Shown piece by piece: positions 46,588 through 57,497 of a DNA stretch of 64,000 nt. Numbering within the stretch: the first letter of the stretch is position 1; every line of letters starts with the position of its first letter. A program made the position numbers and the translations under genes. This stretch comes from Sphaerulina vaccinii (lineage: Eukaryota > Ascomycota > Dothideomycetes > Mycosphaerellales > Mycosphaerellaceae): positions 558,001-622,000 of the forward strand of contig JAKUDP010000009.1 in the NCBI GenBank assembly GCA_022570795.1, read 5' to 3'. The notes beneath the pieces are model-generated. The model did no database searches. It saw only the letters and a list, made by a program, of their open reading frames with translations, and was not told the origin of the DNA.

Positions 46588-46760
46588 GCAACGATCGTCC
46601 TGGCCTTACTGGTCTAGTCAGTAAGTCGCCGCGAAAGCGGTGCTTGGCGAATTGACATAGACAATGCCATCATATCAGAAGTTCTGAAGTTGTATGGAAA
46701 GTTTCGTGAGCCTCTAACGAGGTCTCCGGCGGTTCTTTTGCTTCTCGAGTGCTCTTTTGC
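46588..46760 (+). repeat. SINE-like element copy 5 (tRNA-like head)
   Basis: The leader gcaacgatcgtcc is followed by tggccttactggtctagtca, then gtaagtcg and a strong hairpin (cgccgc/gcggtg, loop gaaa), and then gtgcttgg. The tail has ggttcttttgc and gctcttttgc. It ends just downstream of the 3' end of the Nop13 gene. Confidence 0.6.
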
Positions 46761-46859
46761 CAGATTAGTTCGATTCTCTTATGGAGCAGTATCGTGCCAT
46801 ATTGTACTCCGTAATCTTCTGTACAGCAATGTCTCTGCACAAGGTGTGGACTACAACGT

Positions 46860-48227
46860 TCAATCGAAGCTAATCTTCTTTCCAGTTCCAGCAACAGCAG
46901 CACCTTTCTCTTTCTCACTTCTCTGAGCGTTAGCCAGAGCAGCACCAGGAGCCGTAAGTCTGGCATCGTGCTTCTTCCGTCTCAGCTCTTGTCTCTGATC
47001 TTTGTCCAGATTCTTCATTTTCGGATCACGCTTCTTGATCTTGTCCCTAGGAGCATCACGGGCAGCAGCAGCCTGCGCAGCTAGTCCTTCAATGCTGTCA
47101 TCTGCGCCAACAGTCGCCGACTTTTCACCGAAGCTTTCTGCAATAGCATTCGCTTGTTTCTCACCACCATCCTGCAGTTGCTTCGATCCACCTTTTCCAT
47201 AGCGCTTCGTATATCTGGTTTGTTTGTCTTCTGCGAATTCAAGCTTCATCATGCGGCCGTGAACGCGGTTGATGAACCACTTCATTGGCTTTTTCTTTTT
47301 CTTCAAATGGCGCTCCTTTTGCTTGTCGGTGAACTCTCCACCATCAACGTTCTCTCCCGCTGCTATTTTGGCTGCAATCTTTGCTCCAATGTCTTCCTCC
47401 TCCAACTTCACCCCACCCTCTTCGTCATCGCTACCGTCTTCCTCATCTTTCTGGTCCTTGTAGATGAAGCCCCTGACAGCCTTCTCAGCAGATTCAATGT
47501 CTGCGAAAGTGACCCAGCCAAAGCCTTTGCACTTCCCGGTGTCCTCGAATGTAGCCAGGAACACATCTTCCACCACACCAGCTTGCGTGAAGTGCTCCCG
47601 CAGATCATGTTTCGTGATATCGAAGCTCAAGTTGCCCACGAAGACACGCTTGCTGGGTGCCTTTGTACTAACATCGCCATTGATCGCCGCCTCTTCCTCG
47701 GCCTTGGTCTTTGCAGGACGTCCCTCGAAGCTCTTAGCATTCTTGATCAGCACTTTGCGACCATCGAGTAGCTTCTCACTGCAAGTCAGAGCAATGTTCA
47801 AAACAGCCTCGGTGGTGAAGTCGACGTATGCGAAACCCTTGTTCTGCTTCGTGCCATGGTCGACAGGCAAGTTCGTGCGTGTAATGGAGGTCTCGTCGAT
47901 GCCGCCTCGGTCGAGCAAGAATCGGCGGAGAGAGTCCTTGGTGGTCTTGAAGGAGAGATTGCCAATCCACACGCCGTAGTCGGATCGTTTCCCAGCTTCT
48001 TCACCTTTTGCGACAGGCACTTGCAGACTGCGCGATGGGTGGATCTGGTCCTCTGCTGCTATTGTCTTTTCTGTCTTGACCGACTTGGAAAGCAAATCCT
48101 TCTTTTTGTCTTTGCGCTTCGCCTTCTTCGACGGCGGTTCGGGGAGGTTGATGTCAATGGCGAGGTCGTCATCCTTTTCGACTCGCTTCCGCTTCTTCTC
48201 GACGGCGATTTCAGGTGAAGACGACAT
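46860..48227 (-). CDS. NOP13: Nucleolar RNA-binding protein Nop13-like
   Basis: A single-exon protein of 455 aa. The Lys-rich N-terminus with KKAKRKDKKK looks like a nuclear/nucleolar signal. Two RRMs follow: the first near residues 82-165 (GVWIGNLSF ... NKGFAYVDF) and the second near 190-255 (RVFVGNLSF ... CKGFGWVTF). The C-terminal third is acidic then strongly basic, with KKKKKPMKWFINRVHGRMMKLEFAED and a final RRKKHDARLTAPGAALANAQ segment. Order and spacing match yeast Nop13, a pre-ribosome-associated nucleolar protein. The gene is divergent from the Iec3-like gene and they share a 255-bp promoter region. Confidence 0.88.
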   Translation of the reverse strand: MSSSPEIAVEKKRKRVEKDDDLAIDINLPEPPSKKAKRKDKKKDLLSKSVKTEKTIAAEDQIHPSRSLQVPVAKGEEAGKRSDYGVWIGNLSFKTTKDSLRRFLLDRGGIDETSITRTNLPVDHGTKQNKGFAYVDFTTEAVLNIALTCSEKLLDGRKVLIKNAKSFEGRPAKTKAEEEAAINGDVSTKAPSKRVFVGNLSFDITKHDLREHFTQAGVVEDVFLATFEDTGKCKGFGWVTFADIESAEKAVRGFIYKDQKDEEDGSDDEEGGVKLEEEDIGAKIAAKIAAGENVDGGEFTDKQKERHLKKKKKPMKWFINRVHGRMMKLEFAEDKQTRYTKRYGKGGSKQLQDGGEKQANAIAESFGEKSATVGADDSIEGLAAQAAAARDAPRDKIKKRDPKMKNLDKDQRQELRRKKHDARLTAPGAALANAQRSEKEKGAAVAGTGKKISFD

Positions 48228-48482
48228 GTTCCAAGTTTGTATGTGAGCTTAGTAGAATCGAGGTGAGGAGACTTAGTTTCATATGAAACTTTTTGGAGAA
48301 GAATACAGTAAGCTTTCGGCTATGATCGACGCAGGGATCAGCCTGCGCGTGCTCCAGCTGTCGCTTCTCCTTCTCTCACGACCAAAGACACGACAACGCT
48401 CTTACAACGACGAACTCGCACATTACGTAGTCGATATGAACAACCACCGACATCCGAACCTTCAACCGAGTATATTGTGAAC

Positions 48483-49645
48483 ATGTCCGACAGCGAAAGT
48501 CATGCAGCAGCAGCACATCCTGCGACGGGCGGAAAGTCGCTGGCAGCAGCGACTCTTAGCGGCGAGCGACCGCGATACAAGTCATGGCGCAAGAAATACC
48601 GCAAGATGCGACACAACTTCGATGGCGTGCTGGAAGAGAACAAGCGGCTGTTCAAGGAGGAGCAGAAGATGCAGGGCACTGCAAAGCGACTGCGCGAGGA
48701 GTTGGAGTATGTCTTCCCATTCAATTCCTCTTCGTGCATATGAACTAATGACTGAACAGCCAACTCCTCGAGATCCTGCTCGACCTAAACCAAAGTCCAG
48801 CTCTTCCCACCGACCTACGCTTCGATCTCGGCGGATCTGCAGTCAACACAGCTGTTGGTTCAATACCCAGCGTCGTGGCTCCTCACATCTCTCCATCTGC
48901 TGCCAACGAGCTCTTCCTCGAATACACAAATGCTGTCCAGCGAGGGCAAATACCACATCTCGACCTACATGTCATACGAGAACAAATCGACAAGAAACTG
49001 GCTGCACAAGGTCTCACTCCGCTGGAGACACTCGAGGGAGAAGTCTCACATACACGGCCAACGACCGAAGGCCTGCTACCTGACGGCGTTGATCTCGACT
49101 CTGCATCCAGTTTCCTCACATCACAAGAAGAAGACGAGTACCTACTACGCATGGATGCTGGATTGAATGATCCTGCTGCGATACTGAAAGCGAAGGAGCA
49201 AGCGGGAGACGACGCCAAGCACTGGGCTGATCTGACACCACGAGAAATCGAGCGACAAATGGAGTTGCAAAATCCGCAGAGTCAGCATAGCTGGCTCAAG
49301 TCACATGCGAAGCAGTCCGGACCTACTGCAGAATTCGACGACAATGACAGCGTAGACACGAAACCGCCTCGAGGGGGAGGAGCCAAGCGGAATCTGGCCA
49401 AACAAGTCGGAGACAGGTCTATTGGACGCGCGAGAGAAGGTGCAAGTCCTGCTGGCTCATTCGGTGATGACGAAGATCCTAGTGCTTTCGTCGATGACCA
49501 CCCTAAGAAGCCTCGCCGTGACCCAGACAGTACTTACCGGATCAAGGGAGGCAAGAGCAACGCTGCGAACGGTAAGGGCAAGCGCAAGCGGAGCGACGAG
49601 AACACTCCCACTGGCAGTGCGAAGAAGGCTCGGGTAGACGAATAG
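48483..49645 (+). CDS. INO80 complex subunit Iec3-like
   Basis: Exons 48483-48706 and 48760-49645 with a 53-bp intron give 369 aa. The N-terminal region has the hallmark of the Iec3 family: YKSWRKKYRKMRHNFDGVL, then ENKRLFKEEQKMQGTAKRL, and across the splice junction REELDQLLEILLDLN, a helical segment followed by a disordered body. The C-terminus is basic with RRDPDSTYRIKGGKS and KGKRKRS, a likely nuclear signal. In fission yeast Iec3 is a fungal-specific subunit of the INO80 nucleosome remodeller. The frame without splicing would stop at 48743, so the intron is required. Confidence 0.86.
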
Positions 49646-49670
49646 GAACATTTTCTTGAGTTCTTCTCTG

Positions 49671-50172
49671 ATGGTCGACCGCCCCGCAACAAAGCCATTC
49701 AGACCTCCAAAGGCATCGATGATTCAGATATGCATCGACTGTAAGCGGCGCGATCTTTGGACGTATTATTGGGGTTTGAAGGAGGACAAGGACTGGGTCT
49801 TGATATGCGCAACCTGCTATGTGAGGCGCAAGAACCGTGACGAGAATTTTACACTCACTCCCAGTGCGCAGGGGGACCAGACAGTGGACAATTGGAAAGA
49901 TTACATCTGATATGGCCTGGACAGAGGACGACTAGGAAGGTCCATATCCTGAGTCTCGAACAGAGTATGGTTGGTATCTGCCGTTGGATGCAGGGACATG
50001 TGGTAGGTGTGGGAGGAAAGACTGTGTGCACCTGTACCGCAAAAAGGTTCACCATTTCGTCTCTGGCCGGTCCCTGACAGAGGAACAATACTGGTATTTG
50101 CCGTCAGAGGTAAAGCCATGTCACTCATGCGGAGTGACAGACTGTCGCCACGTGTGGCGTAAGAACACCTGA
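49671..50172 (+). CDS. Small protein with repeated Cys-x2-Cys zinc-ribbon-like motifs
   Basis: The proposed exons 49671-49820 and 49936-50172 (115-bp intron, gtgagg..ctag) give 128 aa in phase. Three Cys clusters appear: CIDCKRRDLW with ICATCY; TCGRCGRKDC; and PCHSCGVTDC. Before each of the last two is a WYLP sequence (EYGWYLP and EQYWYLP), so exon 2 contains a short internal duplication. The spacing suggests zinc binding. Without the intron there are two separate small frames, 49671-49910 and 49984-50172, which remains possible. No family was recognised. It starts 25 bp after the Iec3 stop on the same strand. Confidence 0.5.
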
Positions 50173-50466
50173 GACCGCAGAAGCGAAGGTCGTCCCCGGT
50201 TCTTTTGCAATTGGAATGCTGAAGATAGTTATGTTAGCGCGAGTTCGCACATGCAGATCTTTCAGTTCACTTGATCTGAACGAATGACACGCGCATTCAC
50301 CCACTCACTGGCAGATGACACCTTCGAGTGACGGGTCCGAATCTGCCTGATGTTAGCAACCTAACATTCACTAACTCACGAGACTGCTGATTTGTCTTAC
50401 AGAAACCTTCGTTCATGCAATACGACTAAATCTACAGACGCGAATCATTGGAGACGCACACAAATC

Positions 50467-51612
50467 ATGGCGAGCTGCAGCGACTATCAGCTGAACTCGC
50501 CTGCATTCGCAACACCACGAAAGGCCTCACTATCCATTTCCGAGCCTTTCTCTCCCGAGAGTACATATCCTACTCCGCCAGATTCGAGCCCTTGGCAAGA
50601 ATGCGATTCTCCAACCGTTCCGAAGCCCGCTCCTTTGGCTTTCAGTCAGCGAACCAAAGAGAGCGCACAGCCCAGGACTCCCAGAAATCGAAGGACGAAG
50701 GACAATACGGATCCTAGGACGCCCAAGAACAGAATCAATCCTGGACGATACAGCAACTTCACTCCATTCCACGACATCAAGCAAGATATTGATGATTTGA
50801 TCGGAGAGCTACCGGGAGATCACGAGGACGAGCAACAGGAGGTTCACGACGGGTCACATTTGACACTCTTCTTGTACTCACCTTCGAAAAAGGCTGCTGC
50901 GCAAGAATATATCGATGCACAAGACGACGAAGATGATCAGGTACTAGGCGGACATAAACTTCTCATTCTGCCTTATGCCCACTTGCCAGCAGTCACACAG
51001 GCTGAGCAGCATCAGTCCGATGCACCGAGTCCGTCACTGCTAAGAAGAGCTGGACGTATGCTGAAGAGGACGATCATGCTGTTCATCCCACGTGGCGGCA
51101 CGTCGCATGATGTGACCATTGAGACACCTGGGCCGAGTAAGAAGCGCAACCATACCAGACCAGCAACAATCAACCAGATCTCCGCTCGCAGCAGGACGAC
51201 GGTATCATCTCTACCACCTACGAAGCGCCTGAAACTGCCCATAAACATATCAAGAGACTTCTCTCTACCGATAATCACGGCCAAGACTCCAATCCCGGCT
51301 CGGAGACGACCACAGCATATTACGAGCACACTGCGAAAGCCGGTGCCAACACCATGTCTCCAGAACGTCAAAGCTGCGAAGTCAAAGACACATTTCAAAG
51401 CGAGAATAAAGTCTCAGCATGCTTCGATCCACAACCTTATTGCTGGTCGTCACGATCTCGCTTTGGTTGGAGCTCCGATAGTGATTAAGGCAGCGGCATC
51501 GCTTTGTGTCATGGCTTTGGCTGCGGGTGCGGACTTCTTGGTTGAGGATTGGAGAGTGCAGACAAGGGTTGGGAAAGGGAGGAGATCGAGAATGCCGCGG
51601 AGACGTCACTGA
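50467..51612 (+). CDS. Unknown basic Pro/Ser/Thr-rich protein
   Basis: A single exon of 381 aa from the ATG at 50467; the open frame upstream has no ATG. The N-terminal third is rich in Pro, Ser and Thr with repeated PRTPRNRRTK/PRTPKNR motifs. An acidic helical patch (QDIDDLIGELPGDHEDEQQ) follows, and then YIDAQDDEDDQVLGGHKLLILPYAHLP. The rest is basic, and near the C-terminus there is a hydrophobic AASLCVMALAAGADFLV stretch. The TP-rich repeats look like kinase targets. I recognise no family, and it is probably nuclear by composition (inference). Confidence 0.6.
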   Translation: MASCSDYQLNSPAFATPRKASLSISEPFSPESTYPTPPDSSPWQECDSPTVPKPAPLAFSQRTKESAQPRTPRNRRTKDNTDPRTPKNRINPGRYSNFTPFHDIKQDIDDLIGELPGDHEDEQQEVHDGSHLTLFLYSPSKKAAAQEYIDAQDDEDDQVLGGHKLLILPYAHLPAVTQAEQHQSDAPSPSLLRRAGRMLKRTIMLFIPRGGTSHDVTIETPGPSKKRNHTRPATINQISARSRTTVSSLPPTKRLKLPINISRDFSLPIITAKTPIPARRRPQHITSTLRKPVPTPCLQNVKAAKSKTHFKARIKSQHASIHNLIAGRHDLALVGAPIVIKAAASLCVMALAAGADFLVEDWRVQTRVGKGRRSRMPRRRH

Positions 51613-52142
51613 CATGGAGCACTTGGAATCCGTGAGAGGTATTGGATGTACTTGCGTTATCACTACGATATCTATCATCATGCAAATTCCTACTCACGTG
51701 TGTGATATCAAATTTTAAGATGGCTAAAACAGTCAAAAGAATAAGCAAAACAATCGCTACAAGCGAAGCAGACAGTCGCACGCCCCTCCTAGTGCTGGTT
51801 TACACTCTTGTGGGGTAGGAACTGCCGTTGCATATCAAGCATCAGTGAAATTGACGACCTACTGACTTGACCATATCGCCGAAGCGGTTGTTGAAGAATG
51901 AGGTTGCGGCGTGGTATATGACTGCTCACACTGCGAGGCACCATGACGCTGTACGTACAGGAGTCCAGGGGGCGTAACTTCATGACAGCCGTTTCGCCAT
52001 ATGCATTTTGCGAGGGTATTTCGTGAGAGTATGATATTATTCTTCTGCTGTCATCACAACTCCCTCTTCGCATTTTCACTGTGGGTGTCTGCTCGTTACT
52101 TCGTGCCCTTTTGTCTCGTTTCCGGTCAGGCCATTATACGTA
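51613..52142. other. Convergent intergenic region
   Basis: About 530 bp between convergent 3' ends. Only short frames occur, with no repeat or RNA gene recognised. Confidence 0.45.
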
Positions 52143-53404
52143 CTAGTCCTTCTTAACACTGAACTTGAACTTGGCATAGTTCACAATAGGCGGCGTACTC
52201 GCAGAAGCGATCTGATACTCCTCACGTCCCCATTCTGGGTGGTTGACACCATCGATCCACTGATCACACAAATAAGTCAGCATTCCAATTCACATCACAG
52301 AACTCAAGCAGGTGTGTGTTGACTTACATCCTGCGTTTCAATGACAATACATCCATACTTCTCGACACCTTGATCCTTTCCGGCAATATGTTGCTGACTC
52401 TTCTTCACCTTGATACTCCCATTCTGTCCCACACAAGTATAGATTTGAATACCATTCTGATCAGTCTCCACATCGAGCTGAATTCCAGTGTGAGGAGAGT
52501 ACAACTTCAGAACATCCAAGCCATTATATTGTTGTCCAGTAGAAGGTGAACGGTCTGTGATGAATGCGTTATCGATACCTGTGCAGCCTGTTCCGCAGAA
52601 ACCGGCAGTGTTGGGAATGTTAGAGCCGATTGTTGTGTCGGGCTTTGTGAAGTCTAGTCCAGTGCCCTTTGTGATTGCAATGCTGCCGTTCGGGATGAGG
52701 ATTCCGTCGGTTTGGATGTAGCGTTTTGCGTAGGGCATGTAGAGGGTATCGTTCAGGATCGTGAGAGCGTCTGCGTTGATGTATGCTCCTAGAGCCCAGT
52801 AGATGTGGTGGGAGAGCATGATTGGAGTCGCATCGTTGAATGGGATTGAGACGAGACGCGAGGTGAAAGTCTGGTCGTCTTCGAGGGTGAAGGTCGCCAC
52901 GTTGAGGACATCGCCTGGGAAGCCTTGCTGTGCTTCATCGTAGAAGGTGAATGTGATGCTGCTTTCCGATACAGTGGCTACTGTCCAGTTCTGCTGATCG
53001 TAACCCACAAGACCGCCGTGCAAAGTGTTCGTGCCGTTGTGCTCGTTCTCTGGGATGTGGGATGTTACCCCGTCGATGGTGAAGGTGCCATTCTTTATTC
53101 TGTTCGCATATCTTCCGACAACTGCGCCAAAGAAAGTGTGGTTCGTCTCTGTATCTTCCAGATATCGAGACCCTTCATCATAGCCGACTGCCACGTCCTG
53201 GGGGTTGCCATTCTTGTCATTGACCAGAAGGTTGGTCAATCGTGCTCCATATGGAATGAACGAAGCGTTGATGCCTTTTGCGCTCAGCTCGTACTTTTTG
53301 AACGGATCGCCAGAGAACGGTGCAAATGGCCCACTGGTAGCACCACCATACTGGGCAGTTACCAGAGTTGCTGCCGTGAGCAAAGAAGCCGCTGAAGTCC
53401 GCAT
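52143..53404 (-). CDS. Secreted aldose 1-epimerase (galactose mutarotase) family protein
   Basis: Exons 52328-53404 and 52143-52259 with a 68-bp intron give 397 aa. Residues 1-17 look like a signal peptide. The mutarotase fold is clear: FIPYGARLTNLLV, GAVVGRYANRIKNG, NTLHGGLVGYDQQNW with one active-site His, SHHIYWALG with the second, and a late QLDVETDQNGIQIYTC region where the catalytic acid is expected. Exon 2 adds the closing strand HPEWGREEYQIA. The family interconverts alpha and beta anomers of aldoses; the secreted fungal branch probably acts on extracellular sugars or wall-derived oligosaccharides. Several N-glycosylation sites fit secretion. Confidence 0.9.
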
Positions 53405-54087
53405 ATTGAATGCCGTGAGAAGAAATTGGTTCGAAAAAGACGCGACAAAGCTCGAACTCTGACCTCACCGCGTAACGGCGGAGCTTCTTATAAGCTCTCA
53501 AGGTTCATGCTTCTGCAGGAACGATATGAGCTTGGTTGCTACGGTGGAACGTGGAGAAGAGCAGGATCCCTGGCCCTGTCAGCATCACGAGGCTTCTGAT
53601 ACGGTGTAGCCCCAGCTCTCCGCGTGGTGAGATGCGGAGAAACTGGGTACCGTGATGCTGGAGGATCGCAAAGGCGTGCATTGGGTAATGATCTGATGTT
53701 GGTGGACGGATGAATTCGAAATGCTCCAATCTCGTGATGATGTGGAGCCGGTTAAATCAACTCTAATGCCGCCCGTACCGGAAATGAGTCTAGAGGGACC
53801 GTGCTTGGCAGATTTGAACGGCATCTTCTCTCAATACTCCCCAGGTCGAGGCCACAGCAGACTGCAGTCATCGTCTATGGCTGAGACTCTGGGTGAAGAT
53901 CGAGAAAGCAAATGCCGCACGACCGGAGGTCCGTTTGGAAGGCGCGATGGCGTGAGAATAGCTGCGACACCCTCCTGTACGCAGCAGGACACCAATCTCA
54001 AACACGGCCAGGAGACAGGAGACTGAGATGGCTGTTGCAGAGTCTTGTGCTGGACTTTTGATGCTATCTTTTGTCGACTGCAAAGGA
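53405..54087. other. Intergenic region
   Basis: About 680 bp holding the epimerase promoter and the amidase 3' end. Short frames only, and none convincing. Confidence 0.45.
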
Positions 54088-55911
54088 CTACTGATCATAG
54101 CCATAAAGCAGCTCGTACTTCTCACCTCTCGCTTCGAGCGCATCCTCGACGACCTTCATGCCTGCAAGTACCTTCTCTTCTTCGAGTCTCCTGCCTACGA
54201 GCTGGACAGCTACAGGTAGCCCAGCCATCTTAATCGCGTCGTAATGCTTGTATGCTCCTCTCGCAACACCATTCATCTTATTGATCTTGACACTTTGTGG
54301 CAGCATGTCTTTGCTCGGGTCCACATGTGTCACAGGTACGATACCGCAAGTATAGTCCAGTAAGTTGAACAAGAAAGTATAGCCACAAGACGCACTAGCC
54401 TCTTTCATGCCATTGTGTGGGACAGCAGGCGTCGCATTGGGAGGAGTCAGCATAAAGTCCATGCCGTCGCCGAACTTGCCAAAGGAGTTCCACCAAGCGT
54501 GGAACCTGGCCTTGTATGCATCACGCTTCGCTACCCATTGCCAGTTCTCGTATGCGCTCTTCTCGTGCCAGTGTTCGAGAAGTCCAGCCCAGATTTCGTC
54601 ACGCTTGATGTACTTGACGTATGCGTACCAAAACCACTTGACAAATCGAGGAAGACGCATGTATCGGCCAAATTCGCGGGCACCAGGATCATCAGATTCG
54701 CCTGTGCGGAAGAAAGAGCGAAACATTTTCGTGCCGTCGGCGTTGAGGAGATTGCTGGCGATGACCATGGCTTCGTAGGGGCTTGGTGGGGAGACGTTAA
54801 AGACTTCGTGACCTTGTGCTTTGAGTGCCGCTACTGTCATGTCGAGAGCACGAACACAAGCAGGAGCCGGGTCGACAACCAAGTCAGATCGCATCACTCC
54901 GATCTTGAGCTTTTTGCTTGCAGTTTTTTCTTCAATTTCAGGTCTCCAGGCGAGTGGGTGCACAGACTGATCGTAGTTCCATGGCTTCATCTGAATGAAC
55001 GCGCGTGTGAAGTAGGCGAGGTCCGGAAGAGTACGTGTCATTGGCGAGAAAACTGAAGGGATGCCTTCTTGACCAGGCATACTGGTGTCGACGCCATATT
55101 TTGGCCAGCGACCAGTACTGCATCGAAGAGAATAGCAACCAGAGAAGTGAGCAGGAGCACGAACGGAACCGGCAACATCTGACCCAATGCCTATTCTGCT
55201 ACCACCGAAAGCCAGAATAGCTCCCTCGCCACCAGTACTGCCTCCCGGAGAGTACTTCGGATTGTGAGGATTGAGACATCGACCCCAGACATCATTGAAG
55301 CTTTCGAAGCTCAACAAAGTGACAGGTAGTGCAGTCTTCACGAAAGGCACTGCTCCGGCGTCTTTCAGCATACGCACAATAGCTCCGTCTGCGGCATGCG
55401 GCTTGCCAGCCTTGCGCGAGTAACCAACAGTAGCATCGAAGCCACCCACAACGATGCTGTCCTTGAGACTGACAGGTATACCAGCAAGAGGACCATCAAG
55501 GTTGATCTCTCCATTCTCGATCCAGCCTTCTGCCTCTTTGATCATCACTTCAGTGACAGAGTTGGTCTTCTCTTGGGCCTTCACGGCGGCTTTGCCATAC
55601 GCTCGCAGAACATCAACCGCATCAGTGCTCTTGCTCTGGACATCTTTGACAAGCTGATCTATTGGTGCATTGAGTATGTCGCGTTCTGCAGGAGCAAGAG
55701 GAAGCAGATATGGCTTGGGTAGAGTCGCGATTCTTGTAGCTCGCTCTTCTTGCTTTCGTTTACTATACAACAGAAACACAACCGCGTCAGCTTCAATTCA
55801 CCTCCACGAGTAACGCGACGCGGGATGAGCGGGGTCTAAAGTGGTAGACTCGGGGGATGATTGTCCGTACCATGCCGCGCGATGCTCGAAGTAATCAAAT
55901 GGAGGAATCAT
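54088..55911 (-). CDS. Amidase-signature family hydrolase
   Basis: The main exon is 54088-55762. A first exon 55802-55911 is inferred across a very short 39-bp intron (branch gctgac, acceptor tatag), giving 594 aa and an ATG; without it the open frame begins only at a GTG. The Ser-cisSer-Lys triad is visible: Lys in GIPVSLKDS (near residue 137), the Gly/Ser-rich GGSTGGEGAILAFGG loop, and GSDVAGSVRAPAHF, which carries the nucleophilic Ser. The family hydrolyses amides. The closest layout is the acetamidase/fatty-acid amide hydrolase group of fungi. No signal peptide was seen. The first exon is the weakest part of this call. Confidence 0.87.
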
Positions 55912-56559
55912 CTTTGCCGACAACAGCCCGATGCTCACCTCACTCCTTGTTTGTTCTCTTCAACACAACGAAGAAACATTTCAAGAGGAGGATGGAAGCG
56001 GTTCAAGAGGTATATCACAGCCCCGGGCCTTCGCACCCGGCCAACCTCGTGGTCCTCCCGCAAGGCCTATTCCTAGATAAGGGCTGTCATCGCTTATGCC
56101 TGCCTGATAGGGCACTATTGTGTCAATAGAAGGGCGTCTTCGGAGTGCCGGAGTCTCATGATGGACTCGTCGATCTGTGCTCAATTCTTGACCTTCGAAC
56201 CACCGACTGTGCGATCCGGAAGGACTCATCGTGCTGCAAGAATCGATGAACCGTGGCCGACATGCGTGTGCCATTTGATGGCCTTGGCTATGCTGGTTAT
56301 GCGGTATGCAGACCTGAGATGAGATCATCAAGGTGCTGCAGACCAAGAAGTGTGAGCCGAAACGAGATGCTCCAAGATGCAGAGTAGGGTGATAAGATCA
56401 TGCATTGTAGCTGACATACAGCGAACAAAATGCTTACCATGTAGCCATTCCGCGGGACGAGGAGCTTCTTTGCAGCCTTCTACCTCATCATGGCAACGTC
56501 ACGGCGTACAATGAGCTCGAAGCTCTATTTCATGAAGGGTGGCCTTTCGACATGCTGCC
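55912..56559. other. Divergent intergenic region, amidase / epimerase
   Basis: About 650 bp. Short frames exist on both strands but none has a motif or a credible structure. It presumably contains both promoters. Confidence 0.4.
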
Positions 56560-57497
56560 ATGTATCGACGAGCATTCTCCTCAGCAACCAGATCCAATAT
56601 GCGTATCGTGATTACCGGAGCTCGAGGCACTCTAGGCCAGGAAGTGGTGAAGCTTGCTACGAGAGAAGGACATCATACCATACAAGTCAACAGGACAGAC
56701 CAAGAAGATAATGAAACGAAGAATACGGAAATGCGAACAGCGGATGTCGCGAATAGCTATGAAGACGCCGTAAAGGCCTTCAAGGGCGCAGATGCGATCA
56801 TACACCTCGCAGCAGTCCCCAATCCCGTCGACAAGGAAGACGCTTATACGCACAACAACAATGTCAACTCTGCGTTCAATGGATTTCGCGCAGCTACTGA
56901 GCTTGGCATCAAACGGATCTGCTATGCCTCGTCAGTGAACGCTATTGGATTGGCCTACGCGAACCAGCCTCTACACTTTCCATACTTCCCGATCGATGAA
57001 GATTACCCAGTTTGTTCACACGGTCTGTCCAAGAATATCATAGCTCGCATACTGACGACAAAACGTAGGCTAACCCGACCGACGCCTATGCCCTTGCCAA
57101 GCAGGAAGCGGAAACACAAGCAAAGGCTTTTGTGAACTGGTTTCCAGGCACGAAAATTGCACTACTTCGAATTCACCAAGTCGAGCCATTGAAGGCAGTT
57201 CAGAAAGAGCACGAAGAGAATTGGGATGAATCTGGCGTCAAACAACTCTGGGGTTGGGTCAGCCCAGAGGCAACGGCTCGAGCATGTCTGCTCAGCGTAG
57301 CAGAGTCGGATAAGTGGAAAGGTGCTGAAGTGTTCAACATCATTGCTCCGACTACGACGCAGAAGACACCGTCGGAAGAGCTGGCGAAAAAGTACTTTCC
57401 GGAGGCAGAGATCCGTGGCCTGAAAGATAATGGCGCATTCTGGACCTCAGACAAGGCTAAGAAGGTATTGGGCTGGGAGCATACCGAGAAGGAATAG
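56560..57497 (+). CDS. NAD-dependent epimerase/dehydratase (extended SDR)
   Basis: Exons 56560-57009 and 57069-57497 with a 59-bp intron give 292 aa. A Rossmann start MRIVITGARGTLGQEV carries the G-x-x-G-x-x-G nucleotide-binding pattern. It is preceded by a 13-residue Arg/Ser-rich leader (MYRRAFSSATRSN) that could be a mitochondrial presequence; initiation at the second Met (56599) is possible. IIHLAAVPNP, RICYASSVNAIG and, across the junction, DAYALAK...A supply the usual Ser/Tyr-x3-Lys active-site elements (YALAK). The family acts on nucleotide sugars or related substrates; the substrate here is unknown. Confidence 0.87.

Larger units (their letters stand above)
45385..46859. other. Repeat-rich intergenic region
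   Basis: About 1.5 kb without a supported gene. It carries a 128-bp foldback (45585-45712) and three copies of the SINE-like family, all in the + orientation. Confidence 0.6.
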
